The translations under genes and the position numbers were made by a program. DNA of 64,000 bases, from the NCBI GenBank assembly GCA_037127315.1, contig JBBBDQ010000915.1:839501-903500 (forward strand), written 5' to 3'. Below, piece after piece: positions 23,484 through 34,074 of the stretch. The DNA comes from Ascarosepion bandense. Taxonomy: Eukaryota; Mollusca; Cephalopoda; Sepiida; Sepiidae. The notes beneath the pieces are model-generated. The model did no database searches. It worked only from the letters and a program-made list of their open reading frames with translations, and was not told the origin of the DNA. How positions within the stretch are numbered: position 1 is the stretch's first letter; each line of letters starts with the position of its first letter.

Positions 23484-24150
23484 ATGAAAACCCAGATTAT
23501 CAGCAAAAAAGTAACGAACGACAGCAGAAAACCGATGAGCGTTTACTTCTACAACAACAGTAACAACTGTTTAAGGAACTTCATAAACAGCAGAAAAATT
23601 TCCAAGAGCAAGCTCTTAAAAAAAGCGAGAAACGTCAAATCAAATAGAAGAGTTACTGTACAAATCATTAAATGGCAAACACACATCTGAGAACGATATC
23701 GCATTTTCCCAGGGCACTATCTGGAGTACCATGGAAAATTTAAAATATGTACCCGAAGAGGAAAAATCCTTCGATGCTTTCTACAGGTGGTACGAAGATT
23801 TATTCAACGTTGATTGCAACGAATGGTCAAACTCAAAAAAAGTTCGTCTATTGCTAAGAAAATTGAGTACCGCAGAACACAGTGGGTTCGTTGACTTTAT
23901 CTTCCCCAAAAGGACGACGGACTTAGAATTCTCAGAAACAGTTAAATTACTGTCGGAACTATTTGGGCCTAACACGTCACTCTTCCATTAGCTATGGAAG
24001 TGCGACAAACATACTACGATTAGACAAGAAAATTCACCACCAGATGCGTGTTATATCTGCGGAAACCTACACAGGATTAGGTTTTGCCCGTTCAAAAAAA
24101 GAAAACCTGTCAAAATTGTGGTAAGACTGGCCATCATGCTGCTGTTATGT
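23484..24150 (+). pseudogene. gag relic of the gypsy element
   Basis: A glutamine/lysine-rich stretch likely to form a coiled coil (23490-23645, stops within) is followed by an 86-residue open segment (23731-23991) with the aromatic-rich gag pattern FDAFYRWYEDLF ... LLRKL ... ELFG. Beyond it are two zinc-knuckle traces: CYIC...H...C from 24049, with one residue fewer than usual between Cys and His, and CQNCGKTGH from 24108, whose last Cys is out of frame. Gag packages the element RNA; this copy cannot make it intact. Confidence 0.65.
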
Positions 24151-24179
24151 TAAAAAGTTTAGAAGACCAAATAATAAAT

Positions 24180-24560
24180 TAGGTTGACGCAGTACGCGAT
24201 AAAGAAGATAGAAATTTGCATAAATACGTAATCGTGAAAATAAGTAGCAAAACTACAAAATTCCTGCTCGCCTCTGGGTCCGATCTTACGATGATTAAAT
24301 TGCATACCTGGAGGCAACTGAAAAAGCCAACTTAATTAAGAAAAAAAAAACAGCACATTCTGTAACAGGCGACAAAATTAATATTTTAGGTGAAGTATTT
24401 TTCGCTGGAGCTTTAATTAGAATAACGAAAATGTTAAAAGATTATGTTATGAAAAATAAAAGAAAACTTACTTTAGAACAGTTTGGAGAGAAGTTCAATG
24501 TGTGGGACTGTCCAATAAGTATGTTTCGTCCTAAAATACAACCTCCAACATCGAGGAACT
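24180..24560 (+). pseudogene. Aspartic protease relic of the gypsy element
   Basis: The frame at about 24262-24295 reads LLASGSDLTMI, where retroviral-type proteases have the active-site Asp-Ser/Thr-Gly. The catalytic Asp position is occupied by Ala. Stops follow. Located between gag and reverse transcriptase as expected. Confidence 0.5.
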
Positions 24561-24649
24561 GAAACAGGAACTCAAGTAAAAATTTCCTGATGTGTTTTCA
24601 GGCGGTTTATGAAAATGTACCAAGATAAAACACAATTCTAGTTTAAAAA

Positions 24650-25330
24650 AAAATAACGCTAAGCCCGTGTTTAAAAAGAAAAGGAACGTTAACTTTGTGG
24701 CGGTGAACCAGATTAATGAAGAGTTCAGCAGAATGGAAAATGAAGATATCCTGTCTAAAATAGATTTCAGTGAATAGGTTGCAACAACAGTATATGTAAA
24801 GAAAAAAATAAATCAGAGTATGTGTCGATTCTCAACGGGATTAAACGCCGCACTAAATGACTATACTCGTCCTAGCCCCGAAGAGATATTTAATAAATTA
24901 AACGGTGGCCAATTTTCTTCTAAAATTATCGTATGCATATTTACAAATCCAGGTTGAGAACTGTTCCGAACTTCTTTGTATAAATACACATAGAGGTTTG
25001 TATAAATTTAATCGACTGGCTTTTGGAGTCAAGGTCGCCCCTGCTAACTTTCATTAGGTTATGGATATCATGCTGGGCGACCTTGATTTTGCAACTGCCT
25101 ATCTTGATGATATCCTAATTACTAGTAAATCGGTGAAAGGCCATCGGGAGAACGTACTTAGCGTATTTGACAAAATTTAACAATACGGCTTCAAAGTCAC
25201 GGAGGCTAAATATGATTTTTATTTGACGCAAATAAAATATTTGGGGCATATCATTAACAAAGGCGGTCAACGACCGGATCCAGACAGGGCTACGGCGATC
25301 AAGGACATGCCGGCTTCGGCTTAATTGCAA
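24650..25330 (+). pseudogene. Reverse-transcriptase relic of the gypsy element
   Basis: Palm-domain landmarks are readable in order: FNRLAFGVKVAPANF (25005-25050), the catalytic YLDD box at 25100-25111, then KYLGHIINKGG (25235-25265) at the connection. The earlier fingers region (24700-24950) is damaged and the first catalytic Asp segment cannot be read. Multiple stops (for example near 24778, 25055, 25178, 25322) disable it. Confidence 0.75.
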
Positions 25331-26059
25331 ACACTACAAAGTTTCCTAGGCTTAGCAAATTTTTACCAGGTGTTCATTAAAAACATCCACAACTTGCGAG
25401 CTCCCATAAACGAACTACTAAAGAAAGACAAAACCTGGGAATGGACACCGGAATGCCAATCTGCATTCGAAAAAATAAGGAACACTTCAGACATTTCTCT
25501 CGCTCACTATGACCAAACGTTGCACACCATAGTAGCAAGCGATGCTAGCTCTTATGGCATCGATGCATGCATTTTACATAAACTTCCGGATGGAACGAGG
25601 AAACCCATCGCCCATGCGTCTCGAACTTTGCTGCCTGCGGAAAAACAATATTCTCAGATCGAAAAGGAGGCGTTATGCATAATCTTCGCCGTTACCAAGT
25701 TTCGCAGATACCTACACCGCAGATATTTTACGTTACAGACTGACCGCAAATTTCTGCTGACTATATATGGATCTAAGAAGGGACTACCATTGTACACCGC
25801 TAATAGACTTATACGGTGGGATACAATACTGCTGAACTATAATTTTAAGATTGAGTACCTGTACTCCAAGAACATCTGCCACGCTGACGGTTTGTCTAGA
25901 CTCGTTCCAAAAAACAAAGAAATATTCGAAAACTCAATAATTGTGACTTTAAGAACGAATTGCGAGATAAAGTACATGATTGCGAAAACCGTGAGTGAAC
26001 TTCCAGTAACAATATCAAAAAGAGGCTTTAAAAGACGAGTTTATCCGTGCTACCAATAA
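25325..26059 (+). pseudogene. RNase H domain with RT/RH junction, gypsy element
   Basis: A 244-codon open segment. It opens with LQSFLGLANFYQVFI, the conserved RT-RNase H junction. The RNase H acidic set is visible: Asp in VASDASSYG, Glu in IEKEAL, Asp in LQTDRKF (the family usually has His after it; here Arg) and Asp in CHADGLSRL. RNase H degrades the RNA strand after first-strand synthesis. The segment is open, but both neighbours are broken. Confidence 0.85.
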
Positions 26060-26880
26060 CAAAATTTACAATAAAGTCTCGAGTGTCCCTGAATTTATTT
26101 CGCTATGGGACGATGTATTATGAAAGAGTGGTGATATCTAAAAATTTGCCGAAGAAAATCCTGCGGGATTTTCATATGGGACACCGCGGAAAACACCATA
26201 CAAAAAGTCTCATGCGTTGTTACGTCTACTGCCCAAACATGGACAGAGATATAGCGGACATGATTGAGGCATGCAAAGGATGCGCGTTCGTAGCTAAAGA
26301 ACCACAAGCTATGTGTAAACCTTGGCCGAAGACTGACCAGCCGTGGCAGAGGATTCACGTCGATTTTGCAGGTCCATTGGAAGACCATTACTACCTCAAA
26401 GTCGTCGACAGCCACACTAAATGGCCGGAAGTTCTTAGATGGAGAAGACCTACCACGGAGTGCACGATAGCTTTCCTTCATGAACTGTTCGCTCGTTTTG
26501 GCGTAGTGGATTGCGTGGTGACGGACAACGGAATGCAGTTCACGCCCGGTGAATTTAAAAAGTTCTGTGAAACGTTCCAAGTGAAACACATTACGACCCT
26601 GCTATATCACCCTAGATTCAATTGACAGGCGGAGCGATTCGTGGATACCTTAAAACGAGCACTTCAAAACGCGCATTGCACACCGACTGATAAGGCGCTG
26701 AAACAGTTTCTGCAGGTGTATAGAATTACACCAAATCTCAATACGCCAACTGGATTTTCACTTACAGTAACTATGTTCGCAAGAAGGATAAGATCAGTAT
26801 TTGATAAGCTCATTCTAAAGCAGGCAAAACCAAAAAAAGGTTACCCTCCCCGGAAAACGTTACTCCTACGGTGAGAAAGT
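26047..26880 (+). pseudogene. Integrase of the gypsy element, one stop in the core
   Basis: The N-terminal zinc-binding motif is visible (FHMGHRG ... ACKGC, 26170-26285). The catalytic core has Asp in IHVDFAGP (26355), Asp in VVTDNGMQF (26520) and Glu in QAERFVDTLK (26637). A TGA at 26623-26625 replaces the residue just before QAERF. Otherwise the core is open from 26047 to 26874. Integrase inserts the cDNA. The C-terminal part is frameshifted after about 26850 and traced in other frames to about 27170. Confidence 0.8.
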
Positions 26881-27201
26881 ATTGTTCAAAGCCTTTAAGA
26901 ACAACACGACGTTTTGGGAAGCAAAGAGTGGGAGATCTTGTTTATATAATTCACGGCCCCGAGAATACGCACAAGCGCCATTAGAACTATTGAGGAATTG
27001 TCAGGCAACCAACATTAATGAATCACCACCGACTAATGTGTAGCCGATGGACACTATCTTCGACAGTTTCGATCTCGAGGCACCCCAAGCTTCACCCGAA
27101 ATAAGGCGATCTGGAAGAAAAAGAAAATTGTGGATCCTTTGATCGTCGATCCAAAACGGAAGAAATATTAAACAGCTTTTCGAGGAAAAGCTGTTGGAAG
27201 T

Positions 27202-27431
27202 TGAGGGGCATTACGCATTTAACTATAGACTCTTCCTACCAGTATATTAACTGAGAATTAATCATTCTCGTGGCTTCAGTTCAGCTCAGCACAGCCTGTC
27301 TATCTGTTAGTCACTAGTAAACCAAGCATATGTTTATTCTGTTCTCTTATATCTATGTTGACTTAATATATGTTGTTAACCATACAATTATGTTTCGAGT
27401 TATTATTTAGTGGTACCATCACCGGTCCACG
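27202..27431 (+). repeat. 3' LTR of the gypsy element
   Basis: About 230 bp, starting TGAGGGGCATTAC and ending CCGGTCCACG. It carries an extra GACTTAATATATGTT-type segment relative to the 5' LTR. A short purine-rich GGAAG precedes it and may be what remains of the polypurine tract. Confidence 0.85.
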
Positions 27432-27847
27432 TAAAATACAAAGTATAATATGATTTAAATAATATTTTTTATTTATCTAAAAATTGTTGTACATTATGTG
27501 GTAAAGAATTATTCAATACCTATACTTAAAACTTTATAACATTTTTTACAGTTTATTTTTATCACAAATTCAAATAAAGTTATACACCCTGTATATATTA
27601 AATTGATTACATAAGTTGGAATAAAGTGAGAATATGTTTTGTCCAAAAGACTTGATTCGTCTAATTTTAGAAGTATAAAATGTCAGGAAAACTTTGCTTA
27701 AGTTTTGCAAAATCATGTAAATTTATTTTAAGAGGGATGCTAACTATGCATTTCTATTTATTTCTTTTACAGAAAAACTTCAGCAAAAATGTAAATATGA
27801 AAAACATTTTTCAACCTTTTATATATATATACATTCAAGTTGGGATG

Positions 27848-27912
27848 ATCAGCCGATTAAGCTACCATGGCTTCGGCTTTTACGTTTCATCAGGCGATTT
27901 GCATTGGCTGAT
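27848..27912 (-). ncRNA. Decayed hammerhead-ribozyme-like fold
   Basis: On the minus strand, ATCAGCC (27912-27906) pairs with GGCTGAT (27854-27848) as a 7-bp outer stem I. Inside it GC pairs with GC next to the core. The core reads CTGATGA, then a 12-base hairpin AACGTAAAAGCC, then GAAG in place of GAAA, then CC-AT-GG and TA, where cleavage would be expected. Two G-to-A changes in the hairpin (GGC with GCC restored) would explain its lost pairs. The order matches a type I hammerhead with a minimal stem III. Hammerheads are known from Penelope-like elements, and an endonuclease relic of that class lies just upstream on the same strand. Probably inactive. Confidence 0.45.
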
Positions 27913-27984
27913 TGCTTAACAGTTAACAGTTTTATAAGTTTATAATCGATAGTTCAAAATAAGGCAGGTTTTTTTTTTATGAGA

Positions 27985-28160
27985 AATCCTTTCATCCGGG
28001 TTTGTAAAAGCCTAAATAGATATTTTCTAATGTGTCTACACCCGGACATTATTTTGGACCTTTCATTTAGTAGCTATTGTTATCCGGAAAATAATTCTAT
28101 AGCCAACTTTTCTTCTTTACCAAATTTGCAGATATCACCACCGTTGCAAGGGTTAACTTT
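27985..28160 (-). pseudogene. Penelope-like GIY-YIG endonuclease, C-terminal relic
   Basis: On the minus strand one frame reads ICKFGKEEKLAI, then LLNERSKIMSGCRHIRKYLF. This parallels the copy at 37.1-37.46 kb (CLLCLHEKVAI ... LLNTRSELISKCRHENKYLL), including the zinc-binding-like Cys-x-His of CRH at 28032-28040. Two stops lie between the blocks. The GIY and YIG motifs themselves are not present, and the upstream side is cut by the (CA)n(TG)n tract. The hammerhead-like fold lies about 70 bp downstream on the same strand. Confidence 0.55.
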
Positions 28161-28266
28161 TAAAACTTTTTCAACGCCAACTTAAACATCTAAAAGCACT
28201 AACATCCATTGAACATTTTCTATTTCCTCATCCGGCCTCATTTAAATCAGATTTATAATTGTTTTG

Positions 28267-28318
<52 letters not shown>

Positions 28319-28401
28319 GTGTGTGTGTGTCTATGTCTGTGTCTCTGTGTGTGTGTGTGTGTCTATGTCTGTGTCTGTGTGTGTGTGTGTGTGTGTGTCT
28401 A

Positions 28402-28459
<58 letters not shown>
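28267..28459. repeat. (CA)n joined head-to-head to (TG)n
   Basis: About 48 bases of (CA)n pass directly into about 140 bases of (TG)n with TCTATGTCTGTG interruptions repeated three times. Because (CA)n and (TG)n are complementary, the tract can fold into a long hairpin. Confidence 0.95.
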
Positions 28460-28462
<3 letters not shown>

Positions 28463-29080
28463 TTCATTTGATACTGGTCAAATCTGGAGACTTAATATTA
28501 ACATTTAAGTTCATTATTTTGAACTTCATATTATTTGGAGAGTCGGCCGATTTCCTAACGAACAGAAACAATAAAAAAAAAATTTTATTAGGTTTAAGTT
28601 TATGCTAATTTATTTTAATTTAAAATGAGTAAAAATACACCTATCAGAAAATGTTGGGGTGGATTTGGAATATAAATTTGTATATTTTTGTGAAAATGTC
28701 AGCAAGTGTTGCCTGTGAATAAGCTGAAAATGATCAATGCATCCTTTGAATGTCGTGGAAAGATAAACTGATAAAAGTCCTCCTATCAAAATGTCATTAT
28801 AAGAGATAGAACGAATTGGAAGATAAGAGGAGAAAATCGTTGCCAAAAGTCTCGATAAACCGTTGTAACCAATATACTAGTAAAATTCAAATTCGTTATA
28901 TTTTACTTTTATTCATTCCATGCTACTTCTGCTATTAATCTATTTAAATTTAGGCAGATTTTATAAGTCAATTAATGAGGAGTATCAGCTAATTGCTGAC
29001 AATGTAGTCGATATTTGAAGTGAGTTTACAATATAGGTTTGTAAGTAGGACGTTGCTACTCGCTTTTCCAACCACTTACA
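28460..29080. other. Unassigned DNA
   Basis: Nothing recognised. Confidence 0.5.
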
Positions 29081-29082
29081 AT

Positions 29083-29200
29083 TCAGTTAAGTGTCATACG
29101 TGAGATATCGTTAGGTGATCATGTCTCGAAAGTGACAAGACTGACTAGCCAGCAGATTTTCCCGCAGTTGGTTGCTACTGCTTTCTGCGACCTATACAAT
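29083..29200 (-). repeat. SINE, subfamily A, truncated copy
   Basis: Tail and first half of the body (AGTTAAGTGTCATACGTGAG, then the CTGACTAGCC and TTGCTACTGCTTTCTGCG landmarks). The tRNA-like head is absent. Confidence 0.6.
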
Positions 29201-29394
29201 TACATTATCCAAATTGTCTGACATGAAACACTAAATTTGTCTATATTGCTGAGATGAGGTCTTGCAATTATTTACACTATTTACATTATTCGGATTGTTG
29301 CCTTCATCTTCATTTTCATATTCACAATGTATTGGCCGTTGTACTCTCAGCCGTTCTTCAGATGTTTGGAATTTTGAATTGAACCTTTTATTTC

Positions 29395-29665
29395 GTTCCA
29401 TGAGGTCATATGACCCAGTGGATAAAAGCGTTGGTTGAATTCTGTGACTTGACCTAGAGAGTTGTGAGTTTAATACCGGGCTAGAGCAAAACTTGATAAA
29501 ACTTTCCAGAGGTCAGTTAAAGGGAAATAACTGATACTGAAGCATCTGGAAGTACCATGACTCCTGGAATTAGAACAACCTATCCGCGTGAACGAAATAA
29601 AGCGTTCCAGTCACCTGAAAGAGTCCGGGGTCTATAACCGAAAGGTCGTGAATATGACAACAAAT
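29395..29665 (+). repeat. tRNA-derived SINE, a third type
   Basis: GACCCAGTGGATAAAAGCG is A-box-like (as in Arg-type tRNAs) and GTGAGTTTAATACCGGG is B-box-like, about 45 bases apart. A body of about 180 bp follows. Single copy in the window. The acceptor stem does not pair, so it is a retroposon. Confidence 0.45.
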
Positions 29666-30084
29666 ATAAGGACAGTGATCTGAATAATGTAAACAGTGTA
29701 AATAATTAAATACTGTCTTCATAAAATTTTGGTCAGTCTTTCTTATTTATCCTTTTTGGGGGAATCGTTCCTGTTAATTCACCTCCAAATAATTTAAAAT
29801 TAATTATCGCAAGTATTAATTCACTGTAAATAATGTAAAGTTACTTATCGTAAATATTAATTCAGCCCAAGAAATTATAAATTTTAAACCAGTTTGTTTT
29901 TATTAAAATTTTGATAATCTTGTAAATTTTAAATCAAAATTTGTTTAGCTTGCCGTGAAGTTATATCTTTGAGGATTTATCCCAATTATATTTATCTGAC
30001 TGTAAGCCAAAGTATGAATTTTGTTGATTACAAAACATCAGCGAAAATTAAATGTATCTTAGGTGCCTTGATGTGGTGTAATAT

Positions 30085-30275
30085 TTAGAAAACTCGTCAC
30101 ACCGTGACAACAGAATAGTGAGTTCGATCCTCACTAGGTACCTCACACTTTCGGTATTGTGCCGATTCTACGCGGCGCTTAGTAAATCAACATCGAAAGT
30201 ATCTGGTGGAAAGCCAAAATGAAGAATAAATAAGTGTCCGGGACTCATCGCAGTATGATAGACTCGTATTTGTGT
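30085..30275 (+). repeat. tRNA-derived SINE head with body
   Basis: A TGGTGTAATATTTAG A-box-like segment and a strong T-arm AGTGAGTTCGATCCTCACT. Its stem halves GTGAG and CTCAC pair. A body with TTGTGCCGATTCTACGCGGC follows. Same head type as the fragments near 0.5 and 18.2 kb. Confidence 0.45.
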
Positions 30276-30636
30276 GTGATTTTTTGGAGAACTAAGGCAA
30301 AAAATTAACAATTAATTTTTAAGGAAATTTAAAGGACATTTCTAAATTTTGGTGTGAATGTTAGTAAATAAAAATTATTTTTACTTTAGAGTGAATTAAC
30401 AAAAAACGTCACAGTTTTAAGAAGATTGGGGACGGTTCATTCTTTTTCATTCTGGAACTGAATTCTACATTTCCAAAATTCGCAACTTGCATTTTATCTT
30501 GCTATATCATCTCCACCGCTAAGACAAACTTTTGAGGAACAAGAAGCTTGTACGAAGCTTACCGACATTTTATTCTTTTAGATGAGAAATTTCCCTAAAC
30601 TAACCAAGTGTTTAGTTGCAATAAGATCTAATGTAA

Positions 30637-30928
30637 TTATAAAATTAATATAAAATTAAAATTCAAAAGTGAATTGCTAAAATCTTTTTGTAATATTTTA
30701 AAAGCGTTAATTTGCAGTGGCGACTGACGTTGAGGAATACTTAGGAAAGCGACCTCTATAAGAAACAACATTTCAACGTCTTTTTCAGTATGTTTTAATT
30801 GATTTCCTAACATTTCCTTTCGGGAATGCCGACCTGAAGCTATTTCATAAAGATACCTAATACTTTTTGCAAGATGATCTAAATCAACATTCAATTCGTA
30901 AGAGTACTTAAAAAAAAGATTTTTTACG
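30637..30928 (-). other. Unrecognised open frame with protein-like composition
   Basis: A stop-to-stop frame of about 97 codons on the minus strand, with no ATG near its start (the frame enters at a TAG near 30940). It has balanced composition, unlike the repeat-driven frames around it (for example SIRYLYEIASGRHSRKEMLG then IEVAFLSIPQRQSPLQI). I recognise no family, and no convincing splice acceptor or donor is seen. It may be an element relic, an exon of a long gene, or chance. Confidence 0.2.
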
Positions 30929-30934
30929 AAAGAA

Positions 30935-32600
30935 GATTTCTAGATATGTTTTTTTGTTTTTAGTTATTTTTTAATTTAAAAAATGATCTGCTTCAATTTG
31001 GCATCTGACGGTTTTGAAATAAGCACGTAGCTATTGGAAGATGGATATACTGGGTTACACATACGTCCAAATCCCCCGCACGTTGTTGTCGACAGAATAC
31101 AAAAAAAAAAACCAACATGAACAAATGCAATATGATAACGACTGTGTTGCAGGCGTTAATAGAGAGTGGTGCAGGACTTTAAAGATCTAACATTGAGTCC
31201 CTAATCACGATTTATGTTGGGTTTAGTTTATTCATAGAGAGTAGAAGTTTCAATTCCGTATTCCTTGTCAATAATATCGGCCAAAGCAAACGAACAAAAA
31301 ATGGAAGCTTTTATTTGTTCCACATGTAGTAGTATGCCGGAATATACTTTTCTTTCAGTTTCACTCCAATTTGGAAGAGAAGCCATGTACAGGTTAGGAC
31401 GTTTGTTTAATCCCGTTCAACGAATGTAAAAGCCCATACCCTCACACGTGCACCCGGTTTTCTAAGCGTATGCAATATTTGTAATACAAAGTGTTATATA
31501 AGCAACCGATCCAAATAACATGCTAGAATTTAAGGTTCATATTTCTGATGAGGCCTACATATTCGTCGGGTGTCATTGATTAAGTCTGGAATAAAGCAAA
31601 ATGTCAATTTGAATACAAAATAATCAAGGCTCGTGTTATTAACTAGTTTGCGGGTGTTTACGTTAAGGAAAGGAAGACTTCATTAAATCTATTTCAATTG
31701 TCGTTCAATTCATAAACTAAGGCATTCAAATGAAAGAATGAATTTACAATTCACTAACTCTAATTTATCTATGCAATTTTACGTTAGCACCACATAGTTT
31801 AATAATATGTTTGCCTCTTTCAGTGTTCATCTGAACCCCTCTTTTCTTTTTCAATTGCAAATTTCATTTACTCAATAAATTAGATGTCATTTTATATCAA
31901 TAACAAAAATATTGCAGTGTTTTAAATTGAATGGCTTAGCTTTTAAACCGAATAACTTTTGTATTTGAATGCAGCATTATTTAATTTAAATACATTAATT
32001 TCTAAATTGAATGGCAAATGTTGGAGTTAGACGAATCTCATTTTTCAGTATGCCTGCTATGAAAGGACGTTCCATGTAGTTTAAAATATCTGTTTCAAAT
32101 CCTGTCAAAGATTATACTTTTGTTTAAGTAAATCTGGAAAACATTTTTAACAATCCTTTTCGATAGTTACCAGATTGTTGACAGAACTGAGGCTGCAATA
32201 TTATTTGAAAGTTGGACTCATAATTAGCGGCATTTTTAGCATTCTATTTTTTGAAGAGCGTGGAAATTCGCCACGTTCTACTGTAATCCAATTAGTCTAT
32301 TTCACTGACTGTATGATGTAAGAATAGAAAATAGATATTCAGAGAATTAGTTATTTTTAGCAGAATCATTCTATGCACAAATAAGCGAAAACGCTGAGGT
32401 ATTTTTCAGAAGACATTGAAAAGTATTCATTTGTAAAACGTGATACTTAAGAAAGAGACGAAAATTACTCAGGATTGAATCATAAGTAATGGAATCCCAT
32501 GCTTCGTCGCATCAACATAATATAATTCCCCAAACTAGATTTTGTTTCGCCACTATGAGTTTAAGCTCTACATAAATATCAGTTTTTAACATTCCAATCA
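30935..32600. other. Unassigned AT-rich DNA
   Basis: Nothing recognised apart from a short inverted repeat CGTGG...CCACG near 32260. Confidence 0.5.
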
Positions 32601-32606
32601 CGTTCT

Positions 32607-32610
<4 letters not shown>

Positions 32611-32702
<92 letters not shown>
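32611..32702. repeat. (CA)n(TA)n compound microsatellite
   Basis: About 60 bases of CA followed by 30 of TA. A second (TA)n lies at 32924-32970. Confidence 0.95.
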
Positions 32703-32705
<3 letters not shown>

Positions 32706-32918
32706 ATCACATACAAGCCTATTTCGCTGTATCACAGCTCATCAGTGCAGTTAAACACCTGATTGCTTTCAGCCGGGATAGAAACTCGACAGATTCAGCA
32801 TCAGTGCAAGTTTTTGCCCCTAAACTACCGGTGCACGGCTGAGAGAGGGGGTGAGATTTTAACGTGTTTATATGCGGTTTATACACACGACAGCAGCTAA
32901 AAGAACTCAATTCATGAC

Positions 32919-32973
<55 letters not shown>

Positions 32974-33479
32974 TTGTATAGAAATTTCTGGCTGAATCCA
33001 AATCAGAGCAATTAAACAAATAAGTTTAATCATTACGATTGGGCACTTTGTCTTTTGAGAAGTTCTCATTGTCTTTTTGTGTCATATAAAAGAGAGAGAA
33101 AGATAAAGTGCGTGCGTATAAGTATGTATGTGTGTGTGTGTGTGTTTGTGTGTAAAAGTGTTTGTATTGACATTATTTCTTGACAGACCGACTTCATTAG
33201 AAATAATAGCTTAGTTAATTTTACTAATTAAGATTGTCCATCACCGAAGCATCTTAAAGTAGAGATTTCCAAAAATGTTTTATTTAGTTGACATTCCTTC
33301 GTATTCTTATCAAATTTTCCCCCACACACAAACACACACAGAGAATACGATGCATAATTTGTCGTCTAAATTCCATAAAAAATAAAATAACATTGACATC
33401 TAATTTTAACAGGTATATTTATCAAAATTACACAAAAATATCTCAAAATACTAAAAGTTAAATCTATTCAATAAGATTG

Positions 33480-33960
33480 CTATTCGAGTTCGGAATCTCG
33501 TGCATTGCTTCTTGACGATCACCTAGTTCAAGTTAACGAATGCTGCCATAATCCTAGGATTCATTTCATCTTTAGTGTTACAAGGGGTTTCTTTTTTGTC
33601 TCTCTCTCAAATGAGCCCCACACATAATAATCAAAGGGGATGCTGTCTTGCGAGATAGGTTGCCAAATGCAAAAAGTGATCGCAGAAACTATCTATTTGC
33701 CATAAATGTGTTCTCCTGCTTGTGTAGAGTCCTGTTGCCAGATATATACTTTCAACAGCCATCCCCAACGTTCACCCATTTTTGTATGATTTAATTAAAG
33801 TATTTTACGTTGGTCAGAAAATATTTAAACATTTCAATGATTTCAACAATGGTTTGACGACAGCATTGTCATTCTCCGAGATTTGTAGCCAGTCAGTATC
33901 CAGAGCCTTGACTACACTACTTCTCAACCCATACCTGAGTGGAGAAGAAATTTATTCAAG
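33480..33960 (-). pseudogene. mariner/Tc1-superfamily transposase relic
   Basis: On the minus strand one continuous frame gives WQQDSTQAGEHIYG (second catalytic Asp, about 33735) and, 32 residues later with one stop between, FDYYVWGSFERET (third catalytic Asp, about 33635). A frame change then leads to PCNTKDEMNPRIMAAFVNLN and QCTRFRTRI, matching the usual C-terminal block of such transposases. The N-terminal half and terminal repeats were not found. The spacing is shortened, so the exact DD-xx-D class cannot be given. Unrelated to the two Tc1-like families in this window. Confidence 0.5.
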
Positions 33961-33984
33961 CTTTTCTTAATACTATTAACATGC

Positions 33985-34070
33985 AGGGTAATGTAACAAA
34001 CTAGGCCGCAACATGAACCTGTTTTCCGTTCCTGCATTACATGCCAGTAACCATTACGCCACTCGGGTAT
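33985..34070 (-). repeat. tRNA-derived SINE head (fragment)
   Basis: On the minus strand GAGTGGCGTAATGGTTACTG is a good A-box region, followed about 35 bases later by CAGGTTCATGTTG as a weak B box. No acceptor stem. Confidence 0.3.
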
Positions 34071-34074
34071 TCTT

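Larger units (their letters stand above)
22627..27431 (+). mobile_element. Ty3/gypsy LTR retrotransposon, complete but inactivated
   Basis: About 4.8 kb: 5' LTR, primer-binding region, gag, protease, reverse transcriptase with RNase H, integrase, 3' LTR, in the canonical Ty3/gypsy order with integrase last and no envelope gene. The two LTRs differ by eye at roughly 25 of 215 aligned positions plus a 15-bp indel, pointing to an old insertion. All coding domains are cut by stops and frameshifts. No flanking target duplication could be recognised. Confidence 0.85.
22455..27591. mobile_element. Short inverted-repeat element split by a gypsy insertion
   Basis: The left end TATACAGGGTATCC (TA at 22453) and the right end complement TATACAGGGTGTAT (TA at 27592) form short inverted termini with TA on each side, as in Tc1/mariner-type non-autonomous elements. 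Outside the retrotransposon only about 172 + 160 bp remain, with no coding, so the original element was about 330 bp. The match between the ends is only about 10-12 bp, so the family is uncertain. Confidence 0.5.

Noticed and set aside
26095..26589. 164-codon minus-strand frame
   Set aside because: Antisense shadow of the gypsy integrase, whose motifs are on the plus strand.
28209..28608. Overlapping plus-strand frames rich in Cys/Val and Thr/His
   Set aside because: Translation of the (CA)n/(TG)n tract in different frames.
31540..31590. CTGATGAGGCC considered as a hammerhead core
   Set aside because: No GAAA box follows at the right distance and the arms do not pair.
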